Shown here: positions 12,399-24,149 of the stretch, one piece after another
Layout of the letters: the number at the start of each line of letters is the position of its first letter
Numbering within the stretch: position 1 is the stretch's first letter
Assembly: GCA_011634665.1 (NCBI GenBank)
Contig: WAEK01000021.1
Location: 422,501-486,500, forward strand
DNA length: 64,000 bases
Source: Mortierella sp. BCC40632
Taxonomy: Eukaryota > Mortierellomycota > Mortierellomycetes > Mortierellales > Mortierellaceae
Direction: 5' to 3'
Notes under the pieces: model-generated
Databases searched by the model: none
Seen by the model: only the letters and a program-made list of their open reading frames with translations
What the model was told of the DNA's origin: nothing
Position numbers and translations under genes: made by a program

Positions 12399-15300
12399 AT
12401 GAAGGAACTACAGTTACCAACCCGTTGTTCCGAAAGGATCCGCGCAAGATTTTTGGCTGCCGAAGAGGCTGCCGAGATGGAGAGAAAGTCTCTTACCGCC
12501 TCTGCGAGCTATCTTTCTGCAAATGGCCCTACAATCCGACCTACCTCTTCACATCCACCCAGTGCCGCATCCACAAGACGCAAGGCGGTCGCGTGTTCGA
12601 ATAATCGAAATCCACATAAAGAAATACAGCCTTACACTGGACCCGGACCCTCCAATGACAATGACATTCAGCCACCAGGCCAAGCGGACAATGGGGAGAT
12701 ATGTCAGACTATATCCGATATTGATGAGGATACAACCAAAGCCGAACAAGCTAAGTTGACCGAACATCAGTCCAGAGCAAAGCGCCGTCGTCCATCCACT
12801 CCACACCCTGCCTCGGACTTGAGTTCGGACAACAGACAGGATACAAAAACACAGTCCAAGAGAGGCCGAAAGAAAAGTCGTAGCCGAGCTCCCAAGCGAG
12901 GCCGTGGTCGCCATTCAGCTTCACCAGGAAGAGACAAGAAAGACATTGAGAACACAGAGGAAAAGGCTGATATAGAACTCCATCTCGACCACGAAACACT
13001 AGAAGACCATGCTGAGCAAGCTGAACCTACAACACTGGATGGCCAAGGGAATTACGAGAATGATCAAAACGAAGAGGCTCTGGATGAGGAGGGAAAAGCC
13101 GAGATTGAATCCATCCGGTATGGAGCTTCAATAGATCCACCCGACTCTGAACACATCCAATCGCCAGCGCCATCCGAATCTGACTATGAAAACACCGACC
13201 ACGATAACGAGAGCATCTCACCACCATCCACCCCCCAGCGAGACGCCAGTCCTTATTCTACACCTTCCATCCAGGTAAATGAATTTAGCCAACACTGTAG
13301 CCTGTAGTTTGATCCGCGCTGAAAAGTCTTCTCTAGTGCAAATTGTTTAAACCGTTCATTCCTTTATACTATTATGTCCATTGTTTTTATGTCTCGGAAA
13401 CATCCGATAGTCGGGGACAGAGTGGCTTCAGATATTGATTCAGGATCAGATTGACCGTTTTGTGGAATTGGAACCCTACAACCTGACGCCACTTTCCTTT
13501 GTTTTGCATTCAATGCCAAGACAACGCGAAATGGCTTCTTTCATGGACCATCACTATCTCAAGGGCAAGGCAAACGATTATAGTGTTCTCGATCTCTGGA
13601 CCATTTCTGTTCAACCGCCCGAGTCTAATCCTCAGGATGATTGCCGACCAGAAATGATCGTCTTACGAGTCGACCAGGTCGCCTTTTGGCTTCATGTTTC
13701 TCTCAAGGATTTGATTGGGTTCCTGGCATTCGCAACCGAAGCCGAGTTGAATGTGTTGAACATGTACCTCACTTTCAGGGTCGGTCTTATTCAGCAGATG
13801 CAAGGTAGTTTTAAGATATTTCGGTTCACCAAGACAGTGACTAGCCATTCGTTCTCATTAAGCATTTGCTTACTGAAAAAAATACCATGTTTATTGGTTG
13901 TCTTGTAACTACTTAGAGATGCCAGCGACGTTCGACTGGCTCACCACAGGAGAAATTCCTGTCCCAGGATCCGAAGAATGGACAACGATGGCGTCAATTT
14001 TAACAATGGATGATGGGATGCGATTCCGACTCACGTGGATGTTGGTTTTGTTGTTTGACGAAAGAAGGAACCCAACCGAAACCGAAACTGAGTCTGCCTC
14101 CCGCCAACAGTCCCTAGAGGATGACCAAACGGATGAATCTACACCCCTGATAATAGGCATAACTTCCAAACGACTGGACAGTACCTTTGATCGTCTGGTG
14201 TTTTCAGGAACACTCTCACAATTGCAAAAGGTCTGGGCTAGATACCGTAGTTTCCTCCCTCCTTGGCAAGAATGGGTTTCTTCCCGTTTTTGGTACGAAA
14301 TTGCCCCCGTCGCTTGCATTGAGGAAGAAGGCGTCGATCAAGATTTGGTCCTCGAAGGTTTGAACGAGTTTGAAGCTATACTTCAATCTGGGGATAAGAA
14401 AAGAAAGGATTTGGTTGACTCAGGAACATTGATGAGGTATAGCTTCTTGGACGTGTCCAAGGGACTTGACAACCTGAAGCTTCCCCCATCGACTGCCTCT
14501 AACTGGACACCGCCACCATCGCCGCCTGGACTGGCCTTGGCGAGCACAAACGCATCTGAGAGTGTGCTTACAGTGGCACAGTCCCCTCAGCCATTGGCGC
14601 CCGATTCCTTCTGTGGTAACAGCGGAAATAGTAGTGTGAGCGGTCCCGACCGGTTGACCCCATCCAGTTCGCTGGATGTGACTAACGCCCAGATAACTCC
14701 TCAAGAAACTTTTTGGTCCAATCAACAGGCCAACCCGGCCGATCTCTACTCTTCCATTTTGCAACTCCAGCTTCAGAACCAGCAAGAAGAAGAAGCTCTA
14801 CTACAGCTACAGTTTCAACTACAACTACAGCAGCAACAACTTTTGCAGAATCCGCTACAGCAGCAGCTGTTTGCCATGCAATCAGATGCCTTGGGGCTCC
14901 CTTTCCAGTTGGGCTCTGGATTAGGCCCTTCCTCCGGTCGGTCTCTATCGCTGACCGATCTCCCCTCAAACGCACTGCAACTCGATCAGTTATCAAGCGG
15001 GACCAACGGATCGCTTTTTACGCTCCCACAGACTGGGGTGATTTCCAGTCCAGATCAGCTCTTGTCAATCAATCCACAACAGGCATCGACCATAGATTCG
15101 ATCCAATCCATGACAGGGGCAGGAGTACTGTCGCCTGACGCGATGACAATGACCACTCTATCACAACCCATGACACCTTATTCGTCTCTCCCACAGACTC
15201 CTTTTGCAGCCGAATACAACCAAATGTTGGTGGATCAGATTACTCGAACCTATCAAGAAATGTTAGATCAAGCTCAACAACACCCTCCAGAGCCCCTGCC

Positions 15301-15601
15301 GACTCCCCCAATCCCGGGCCAGACACCGAGTCCATTGTCGCTCATAACTCTCACTAGTGATCCACACCAGCAGCTAACGCAAGAGTTATCGATGTCGGTC
15401 ACCACACCAGCTCACTCACTGCCCAGTCATGTGTCGGGGATTGAGCAAGGGATGATGTTGCAAAACTCTGCCTCAGATGCTGGTGGGATCCTGACAACAC
15501 AGGATACTTCGATCCAAATCCAAACGGTTGCTGGGGAGCTAGCTCAAGAGTTGGTTCAAGCCTTGGCCAACCCTTCTTCACACGATCCTATCCAAGCTTG
15601 A
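12399..15601 (+). CDS. Uncharacterised 977-aa Q-rich nuclear-type protein
   Basis: Three exons, 12399-13274, 13432-13804 and 13917-15601, with phases 0 and 1 and GT-AG introns. Residues 1-292 are charged and disordered, with two basic clusters (AKRRRP; RGRKKSRSRAPKRGRGR) that look like nuclear localisation signals. Residues about 293-560 are ordered, rich in Trp, Phe and Leu, and run continuously across the second splice (LIQQMQ into EMPATFDW), which supports the model. The C-terminal 400 residues are rich in Gln, Leu and Ser with near-pure Q/L runs, as in fungal transcriptional activators. I do not recognise the central domain. A transcription-related role is inferred from composition alone. 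The gene is convergent with the NDUFAF4-like gene, ending 190 bp from it. Confidence 0.85.
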
Positions 15602-15791
15602 ATGTCGGTCTTTGTAACTACGGATCATTTTTTAGTCCAACCCTCCCCCCTTTTGGAATAAAATTTCTTTTTTTTTTTTTTTTTGGAAGATTGACAGTTA
15701 CATGATACATAACCTGGGGTTTATTCCTGTTGTATCGGGATTAAAATTATTTCATTTTCACTTAGAACCCCTCCCCTCCCCTCTATTCCTC

Positions 15792-16402
15792 TTACACTTT
15801 TGGTCCAGTCGTCTTTGAAGCAGTTGAAGGTGTGGCCGTCTCTGTTGTCGAAGGTGATCCCGACACAGGTGCAGTACCACCGGCCGCTTCTGCAGCGGCT
15901 GCCTCGGCTTCTGTTACAGAACTTGGTTTCTCCAGGATTTCTACGCCTCGAATATCATCACACCAAACACCAGACTCTCTTCCTTTGGCATCCTTTCCTG
16001 GTACAATCGTATACGTGTTGATATAGTTGGCCAATGACTCAATATCCTTCCGACTCACATCAAACTCTTCACTCAGACGAGCTGTCGTCCAGACTGAAGG
16101 GTCTCGGTTCCGGAGTTGAAGGATCTGCATCAATACAAGAGGCGTAAGAGGTGGAACCTCCTGGTTCGAGTGCAAAGAGTCGGTTCCTGTTGTCCTAGAC
16201 TCTGAGAATGTTGATCCAGTTGGAGGAATAAAAGGTGATGACTGAGTAAAGGCAGGGCCGCCCAAGGATTTAGCTGGCATCTTTTTCCGAAGAATTTCCT
16301 CCGCCTATTTTTTTTTTAAAAAAAAAAAAATTAGAACGAAAAGCAGTATGAATTAGAACGAAAAGCAGTATAAATTAGCGAAATAATCATAAAAAATGAA
16401 GG

Positions 16403-16443
<41 letters not shown>

Positions 16444-17094
16444 TGTGTGTGTGTGTGTGTCTGTTACAAAAGAGTGTAGGAAAGGGCTATCTCCCTTCCC
16501 TTCCCTCTCTGTATAGAAAGATTCACATATAAAAAACGCGAAATACCTCGTAATGCTTGATTTGATCTGGGTTCGGAACATGGACTTGTCCGATCTGGTT
16601 GAGGTTTCCAAAAAACTGAAGTTCGGCTGCTGAAGGCGTATCCTCTACCGGTCGCGACTCGCCTGCTAAAAGTACGCACACACACATGTCCACATGGGAC
16701 ATAAAGAGTCAATAGCCTATTTTTTTCTTCTCCCTTCCTCCTCATGTCGGCATCGTATCTCTCTTTGAAAAAGGCTGAAAAAGGAAGGTCACTCTTTTTC
16801 CCTACCTCGTTTGTCAGAGTCCTTGATCTTTTCGTCTAATTTCCGCAACTCCTCTTCCAGTTGCTGTTGTCGTGCAAGATAGTCCTGCTTAGGTGAAGAG
16901 GTTGTCGCGCTAGCCGAGGTTGTGGTGGCGCCAGCACCTGCTCGGGCTCTGGCTGCCGCGGCCGCTGCTGCTGCTGCCGCGGCTGCAGAGGCCTCTCTAC
17001 CCTTCTCATTCATTAGACCCGCTGCTGACGGAAAATGACGTTGAGCTGCTTTAGCTCCACCCGAGGTGGCATTCTTGGATGCTGAACTTCCCAT
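15792..17094 (-). CDS. NDUFAF4: NDUFAF4-like mitochondrial complex I assembly factor
   Basis: Three exons, 17094-16806, 16665-16547 and 16304-15792 (phases 1 and 0), give 306 aa. The protein starts MGSSASK, a good N-myristoylation signal, as animal NDUFAF4 also has a Gly2 N-terminus. Residues 40-75 are an Ala/Arg/Ser-rich linker, followed by a coiled-coil-like stretch (RQQQLEEELRKLDEKIKD). The middle exon carries LQFFGNLNQIGQVHVPNP, recalling the conserved PKDHHFDM-type segment. Exon 3 has LVLMQILQLRNRDPSVWT and an acidic helix ending SLANYINTYTIV, matching the family's C-terminal 'LL..H...P..WTAEKI...Y.L...DV..LL.Y...F' pattern. The family acts in assembly of NADH:ubiquinone oxidoreductase at the inner membrane. 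The protein is longer than animal NDUFAF4 (about 175 aa) through its linker and an Ala/Thr/Ser tail. Chosen start: a longer in-frame extension exists, but MGSS fits best. Confidence 0.65.
16331..16374. repeat. 22-bp tandem repeat, two copies, intronic
   Basis: A 22-nt unit beginning TTAGAACGAAAAGCAGTAT is present twice head to tail with one mismatch, inside the second intron of the NDUFAF4-like gene. Next to it lie a T/A inverted run (16308-16331) and a (GA)n(GT)n microsatellite (16409-16460). Confidence 0.9.
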
Positions 17095-17478
17095 GACTCT
17101 CCTTGAATGTGTGTGTGTGAGCGTGTGTATCTGATGCCGAGTGAAAAGAAATGAAAATGTCGGAAATGAATCTCTCCTTCTTTGGTTCGGATTGTCTGAG
17201 CGTTTTTTGGGCGTGTGCAACCTGATACATACGCGGGAACTATCGAATGCCTTCGTCCGAGGATACAAGCCACATCCTAGCGATCTCCACAGGACAGGGA
17301 AGAGTCGCGTTTGCCCAAAAAAACAAAGGCTTTATTCCTAAGTGGTGTATGTATAGCATTCAAGGTGGTGTATTCGATAATAATAAAAAGAAGAAACAAT
17401 TTGTAGCTGTAGAAAAATGTCTTTTTTTTTGCTTTATCTTTTCCTTATGAACCCCTCCTTCCTTTCTCTCTCTCTCTT
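17095..17478. promoter_or_regulatory. Intergenic: NDUFAF4-like promoter, SPF1 3' end
   Basis: A 384-bp spacer between two minus-strand genes. It should hold the 3' UTR of SPF1 (17350-17478, with T-rich stretches) and the promoter and 5' UTR of the NDUFAF4-like gene. No gene is visible. Confidence 0.5.
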
Positions 17479-20400
17479 TTACTTCCGCACAATGTCCTTG
17501 GCTGCAAAGTTTCCAAAGAGCTTGTTGCAGACAAGTTCAATACCCCAGGCAACAAAGTAATCGAACGCCATAATTCCCATCAACTTGGTCTTGAACTATC
17601 AGTATAAAAAAAAAAAAAAAATAGGGATCGAAAAAGAAAAAAAGTGAAGCTGTGTTAGTGATATCATTCATCTCTTCAATCATGCAGCTTTGCAACAAAA
17701 AAGAAAAGAAAGAAAAAAAACCCCCTTACGTCTTCAGGGAATGGCACCAGCTGGAGCCAAGCGTTAAACTCGGGAATAAACTCGGTTGCACCAGCAATCG
17801 CCACACCTCCAACAGCGACCAATCCTCGGTACAAGTACGTGTTCTCCTTAAGGCTCTCACGGAAGGGATGACCCTTGTAGTTGATGGCAAAGGTCGAGAC
17901 TTGCATTGAGAGCGAGATCAAATAAATAGCCGAGTTCAACAGTCCAGGCTCAAATGTCTTTTCCAGGTCCACCTCACGATCTGTCTCAATCAACTTGGCC
18001 TCGCGAGTAATATAAATCAACGAAAAGATGTGAACGGCAAACTGACCCAGAACAGACAGGATAATGTAAAAGTTGAAAATGTTGGGTTGAGGGCGCTCCT
18101 TTGAAAGGGTCTCCAATGGTGTAGCCTTCGAGATACACATAAAGCAGACAGCCATCAAGATACCCGAGATCGTAACCTGGAAATCACCATACTTGATACC
18201 ATCCAAGTAGAGAACACTCAAACTGTAGGCAGTAATCAAGCAGTTAAGAGCCAAGATCTTGTACATCTGCATCGTGGCGACAAGAGTACAGCGACCCTGA
18301 CGAATAATGTTGACAATAGACATGGGCGTCGACAGCTTCGAGGTGAATGGTGCGGCAGCAGAGGCATCTCCAAGTTTGATCGAAGGTGGGGCATCCTCAT
18401 CCATATCCTCCATCATGTTAGAAATGCTCTCCATATCCAGCTTGGGCTTGGCAGGAGCAGCCGGGCGACCGTTCGCATCCACAGCACCAATACCAGCAGC
18501 CTCACGGGCAGCCTCTTTCTTGGCAGCAATGACCTCAGGTGGGAAGTACTGGGCAATCTTGGGATGGGGTGGTGGAGGATCCATGTTGAAGCGGGCAGTA
18601 AACTTGATCTGGTTCTCGTACACATTTCTCAAACGCTGAACCTGGTTGTACTCGGCAATGCGGACCAAATCCTCGGGCTTTCCATCCAACAACGCCACAC
18701 CAATGTGGGCCTGCTTCAAAGCTCCGACGTCGTTGGTTCCGTCACCACACATCAATGTCGTATATCCAGCGGCTTTCAAAGTTGTCAAAATCGTTTCCTT
18801 CTGGCTAGGCGACACACGAGCATACACCCAGGCATGGCGGACAAGCTCGGAAAAGTTGGGCTTGTTCTCATACTGAGCCATAGCAGGTCCTGTGACACAG
18901 ATATCATAGTCGCGGAAGATAGTGGGGTCGAATGGCTTGGTAGGGTCCAAGTCAATAATCTTGGTCTCGTCAATCGATCTCCAGACAAGGTCATCTGCTC
19001 CACGGCCATCTTCACGGACATCCATGATCAAAACATCGCGGTTTACAATATCAACTTGACGGGCAACATGACAAGCAGTCAATGGATTGTCGCCAGTAAT
19101 CATAACACAACGGTGCGAGGACTCGTTCAACATCTTGAGGGCCTGGACAGAGTCCTCCTTGAGCGGGCAGTGGAAAACAAGGAATCCAGCAAAAATGAGC
19201 TGACTTTCAACACCGTCGCGGTTTAGGTTGTTGATCTGATCGGCATTCAATCCATCAGGCAAGTACTTGTATCCAAGAGCCAAAACACGGCTTCCACGGC
19301 GAGTGAACTGTTTGTAGATATCCTCGTAATGCTTTGGAAGCTGTGTGTACATGTTCTTCAATGTCTCGGGTGCACCCTTGACTGCAACAAAAAGTTTTGT
19401 CGTCTTGAACTCGGGGCTGCTCAAGGTGGAGACAGTTGACATACGCTTCAATGCAGAGGAGAATTGGAATCGGCGACGAATGGTCACGTGCTCGGCCTTG
19501 TTACGGGGGTTCTCTGGGTAGACATTGTCATGCTTGCCAACCTTCCATTTCAAAGCCTCCAGAGTGACACGCTCCATTGGATCACCAACAAGACCCTCCT
19601 CCAACTGAACAAGAGCATGGGCAGTAGCCAAGACATGGCGAGTCGACATGGGTGCCTCCTCTGGCTGAACAAGGCTCTCGGGATCACTGGCGTCAATACC
19701 ACAGACTCCCTCGACAACAAGATCCTCACCAGTCAAAGTTCCAGTCTTGTCGAAGCAGCAAACGTCAACCTTTCCAGCAAAGGGGATTCGGAAGGGCTCA
19801 ACACAGAAGATGTGGTTGCGGGCCAAAGCAATTAACGAGGTGTTGACAGCGAGGGACAACTCCATAGGAAGCTCAGGAGGCACAACTGAAGTAATGATCA
19901 AAATGCAGTCAAGAAGCAACTTTCCACCTTTGCGTCCCTGAGCAGAGCCAATGACCCAAACATAATAAGCAGCGACAAGGGCAAAGATAAGCAAGAACAA
20001 GATGAACAACAGAGCCTCCAGATTGTTGGCTGTGACACGCTCTGTCGAGTAGACCATGGTGCGGACCAATTTTCCTTGGGCCGTGCCAAATCCAGTTCGG
20101 ACGACATAGCAAATACAGCCACCGTCAGGAGCTTTCAATGACGAAGTTGGTGCCGTGACCTGAAGAACCTTGGTGCCTCCATAGAGAGAGTTCAACTTGT
20201 CGGCGCCATTCAGTTCCAGAACATCCTCAGCATCGCGAAGCATAACACCTTCCTTCAGCAGTGGGGTTGATTCGCCTGAAAGCATTGCTTCGTTCACAAT
20301 ACACGATCCATCCACAATCACCAGATCGCATGGAACTCCTGAATCTTCCTTGGTGCGGACAATGGAAACGAGATCTCCAGGCAAAAGTTCGTCGGACATG

Positions 20401-21543
20401 ATGGTGTCCCAGGTTCCGTTGCGACGGACATTGACACTGAATGGCTTGATCGACATTGCCTGGAACTCTCCAATGGTTCGCAGACGCTAAAGAAATGCCG
20501 ACAATAAATCCCGGTTTAGTATCTGATACTGGGAGGAACCATAGCTCTAACTGATGATTCAAATGACAAAAAAAAACTCTCCATTTGGAGCAGGATCTTA
20601 CCTGCCAAACAACAGTCGACTCAAAGATGACCAGCATCACCAAAGTAAAGATAGAATAGTACCAGTACTCATCCAAACACCACAGAGCGACGCAAAAGAT
20701 TTGAAAGATAAAGAAGGGAGCGACTGCGTGTTCCTTGAAGAGCTCCATAAAGGCTGGCTTGGGGATGTCAAATCGGTTCATGCCATAAGTTGCGGTCATG
20801 GTCTTGATCTGACCCTCATTCAATCCTTTTGCCTTCTGGAAGTCACCCATTGTCATGCCCACATCCGAAGGGTACTTTAGCTTGACAAAAAGCTTCTTGT
20901 CTGGGTTGTAGATGTACTTTTTCTTTTGGAAGAAGAAGAAGAAGTCTCCGTCCTACAAAAGAGAGGATGCCACGTGTCAAGACAAGAAAAGGTCAATCAG
21001 AGTTCCTAGTGTCAAGTAGATTGAGGGTATTGAGAACTTTTTGCTGCACTGTACCTCATGGTGGAGATCGCACAGGGCACCGAGTCCACGGTGCTTGTCA
21101 GGGATAATACGGATGATAGTAGCATTAGCGGGGTCGGTCTCCTATATGCCCCAATCATCCAATGAGCAAAACAAGTATCGAATTGATATTCGAGTAACCG
21201 TAGAAGGAATGTTAGACAATGACAATATCAAAAATAAAACAATACAATCAATGGTCAAAGTCCTTGGTTTGTCCTTGCCTTCTTGCAGGTGAACGCGGCC
21301 TTGATGGACACGCTCCATTGGCAGGAAAGGAACATGAGCGAGTGAATTGTCAATAGAGATCCCAGTGTCACAAAGGTGATCTCTTCCGATTTGATCCACT
21401 CATCATAACGGAAAAAGTAGATGAATGCCCAGGCAGGGTAGAGGAAGAAGAATGGCCAGACATAGGCGTGCTGAGATCTTGGGAGGCGAGAATGCAGCGA
21501 GGATGCCGCCACCAGCTTTGTCTGGACAAGAGAAGCCGGCGCC
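17479..21543 (-). CDS. SPF1: P5A-type ATPase Spf1, ER transmembrane-helix dislocase
   Basis: Exons 21543-21279, 21141-21055, 20952-20602, 20486-17730 and 17595-17479 give 1191 codons; yeast Spf1 and human ATP13A1 have about 1200-1215 residues. Only a very short first coding exon is missing: the 21543 exon starts after an AG in phase 2 and an in-frame stop lies just upstream. P5A ATPases sit in the ER and extract mis-targeted tail-anchored or signal-like helices. Visible hallmarks: N-terminal membrane hairpin (HAYVWPFFFLYPAWAFIYFF), CVALWCLDEYWYYS, actuator loop LSGES, P5-specific VVPPELPME in TM4, phosphorylation motif DKTGTLTGEDLVV (Asp near residue 481), LVGDP, MITGDNPLTA and GDGTNDVGALK (near 814), then C-terminal membrane segments. 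The first listed intron (21278-21142) has a GC donor. The gene is divergent from the Maf-family gene. Confidence 0.95.
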
Positions 21544-22173
21544 CTAAAGATTTTTTTTTAAAAAATATTTGAAACGGCCCGGTGTCCGGATGATGGAGAG
21601 GCGATTAGTGTCCATGGAGCATGTAAAATGTTCGTAGTGTCATCAGTGAATGACAGGAACAGCTGCAGGGTTCTGCATCCTTATAGGATTGTAGGACTGA
21701 TTCGCTGTTGCTTACATCTCTGAAGGCTATTCTCGTAGTTGAGCGTGCAAAAAGCTGTAGGCTAAAAGCGTTTGGGGTGGGAGAAACAGAAAGAAGAGGG
21801 GAGGGGAGAATGCGACGACCAATGACCGAAGGGAGAATTAGGATCAGTACGAAGGTAGCACAGCCGAGTGAGATGCTGAGACAGTATAGATGAAAGCTAT
21901 GCCCAGAGTCCTGCAGAGAGGGATTACCAAGCGGATGCTCGTTCAACAAGGACGATAGACCGGAATGTCAAGTAACAGGAGAGAAGGTGATGATGAGTCT
22001 GAAAGAACTTCGAAGAAGGGAGGTAGAGGTATACGTCCGCTTGCCGTCTGCCAGCACATTCGCCCGATCGTGCACGTGAGCTCGAGGCGAAGAAACATTC
22101 GTTTCCAGCCAGATCAGGTTTTCCTTTTTTTTCTCTACTCCATTCACTACCATAACTGGGAACTCTGGAAACA
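21544..22173. promoter_or_regulatory. Divergent region between SPF1 and Maf-family gene
   Basis: About 630 bp between two divergent genes. It must contain the SPF1 promoter and its short first coding exon, which I could not place: no ATG followed by a phase-2 GT donor stood out on the minus strand. It also holds the promoter of the plus-strand gene, with a TTTCCTTTTTTTTCTCTAC tract at about 22121-22139 just upstream of its ATG. Confidence 0.5.
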
Positions 22174-22958
22174 ATGGCTCAACAACAGACCCTCAATGTC
22201 AAATGGCTCAACCAGCTCAATGATCAAAAGATCATCCTAGCCTCATCCTCGCCACGTCGCAAGGACATTTTGAACAATCTCGGCGTCCGTTACTCTGTGG
22301 TCCCCAGCACCTTTGAAGAGGATCTCGACAAGTCCCTCTTTCCTCACCCTTCAGATTATGTCAAGGAAAATGCTCGTCAAAAGGCTCTGGAGGTCTATCA
22401 CCGACTAAAGGTAAACCCGCAATCCAATGCGGTCCACGTTCAACAAGTCAACTTTTTTTTTCTTTTTCCCTTCGTCGCACGAAGTATCGTGTTGTTCGTT
22501 TTAACAAGGTTAGGATCCCTATATGCGCTCTCGATTAGAACGCTGGTCAATCACCCCACCTTGTTATTGGTGCAGATACCGTGGTCGCACTTGGATCTCA
22601 GATCCTGGAGAAACCCCGGTCTGTCCAAGGAGCCATTGAAATGTTGACCAGCCTTTCTGGATCAACTCATATGGTTTACACAGGTGTCACGCTCGTTGCC
22701 CCTCCAATTGATGGATCTAATGAACCCAGAATCGTGGTGGATGTTGAAGGAACCGAGGTAAAGATGCAGAATCTGTCCAAGGAGCTGATCGAGGCCTATG
22801 TCGCCACAGGAGAACCCATGGACAAGGCAGGCGCGTACGGTTACCAGACCACAGGTGGATTGCTAGTCAAGGGTATCAATGGTTGCTCATGGAACGTTAT
22901 CGGTCTACCGGCCTCTAAGCTATTTTTTATGCTCGAGGAGTTTGCCTCAACCAAATGA
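22174..22958 (+). CDS. Maf/HAM1-fold nucleotide pyrophosphatase (dTTP/UTP type)
   Basis: Two exons, 22174-22410 and 22539-22958, joined in phase 0 across a 128-nt intron, give 218 aa, the usual size for the family. Maf proteins hydrolyse non-canonical or excess nucleoside triphosphates to monophosphates. Visible motifs: the phosphate-binding LASSSPRRKDIL at residues 23-34, the catalytic IGADTVV (Asp92) spanning the start of exon 2, the basic EKPRS segment, LSGSTHMVYTGV and DKAGAYGYQTTGG with the C-terminal IGLPASKLF. Everything needed for activity appears present. Eukaryotic relatives include the N-terminal half of human ASMTL. The ATG used is in good context (ACAATGG). The protein is probably cytosolic; no signal peptide is seen. 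Confidence 0.93.
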
Positions 22959-23189
22959 ACATTTTGTAGCATAGCCTCTTTTTTTTTTTTTTTTTTTTTT
23001 GGCAGTCTGCTCTCTTCTTCAAAGGATGAATTGAAGACACTTTATGAACTCTCTAAAAAAAACAATGTGGCTAGTCGTTTGAGATATTCCTTGATTTTGA
23101 GTATAGGTGCAGGAGAATGATTGTGAAGAGATAAAGCTCAACAAATAGAGGAGAAGAGGGGAAACATAAAGAATCGGAGAATGATACCC

Positions 23190-23822
23190 CTAGATTGCTT
23201 GGGGCGCTGTTTCGTCTGCTGGACTATTAAAATCCCAGACATCCTGGATCCAGGCCTTCATGTCCACCTGGTCCTCTGTCCGTTTTGACGACTCCTCGAT
23301 AAATGTATGGCTCATGATCTGCTCCGGTGTTGGTCGCCTCAAAAAGTCTTTAATCAGACTATGAGAAGACAATAGAGGAAGAGAAAAGCGAGGGAAGCGC
23401 ACAGATGAGTACGAACCTTGGACTGTGAGAGAGAAAGAGAGAGAGTATGTGTGCACTCCCACCAAACATAAAGAAGCAATATCCTTTCTCAACACTTACC
23501 ACTGATCCAGGAAGTCTCTAAACTCTCCAGTCCATGGTCCATCTTCTGGTAGCGACGGGACGGGCTGGTTCACGATATAGTGCAAAAGTTCAAAGGCGGC
23601 TAGGTTCATTGGGAACGGGTTCTTGAGTAACGCGATCTCAATTATCGTCAGACCCAGCGACCAAACGTCAGACTGTACAGGGTATTTGCCGCCTTGGATC
23701 CGCTCGGGCTGATGATTTGGGCAAAAAAGGAAAGGAGAGGAAGGCCAGGGATGAAGGAAGGGGAAGGGGAAAATTCCATGTGAGCAATGTTGTCCCTGAA
23801 GAACACAGACGTAAAAAATAAT

Positions 23823-23854
<32 letters not shown>

Positions 23855-24118
23855 AGTAAGGTCCAATAGGTAACAAGGCAAATTGAACTTACAGCCATGT
23901 AATAGCTTGTTCCAACAAATGTCTCAGCGAGAGAGTTGACCAGGTCACCGCTCACGCCAAAATCACATAGCTTGACACGACCCTCCATGGTGACGACAAT
24001 ATTGGATGGCTTGAGGTCTAGAAGAGGCCATAATTAGAAGGAGAAAGGGGGGGGGAGAAAGATACAGAGAGAAAGAAAGAGAGAAAGAGACAAGAAGAAG
24101 GAGGAGAGGAAAGGGGGG

Positions 24119-24149
<31 letters not shown>

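Noticed and set aside
18564..19226. Plus-strand frame of 220 codons antisense to SPF1
   Set aside because: Mirror of the strongly conserved ATPase coding sequence.
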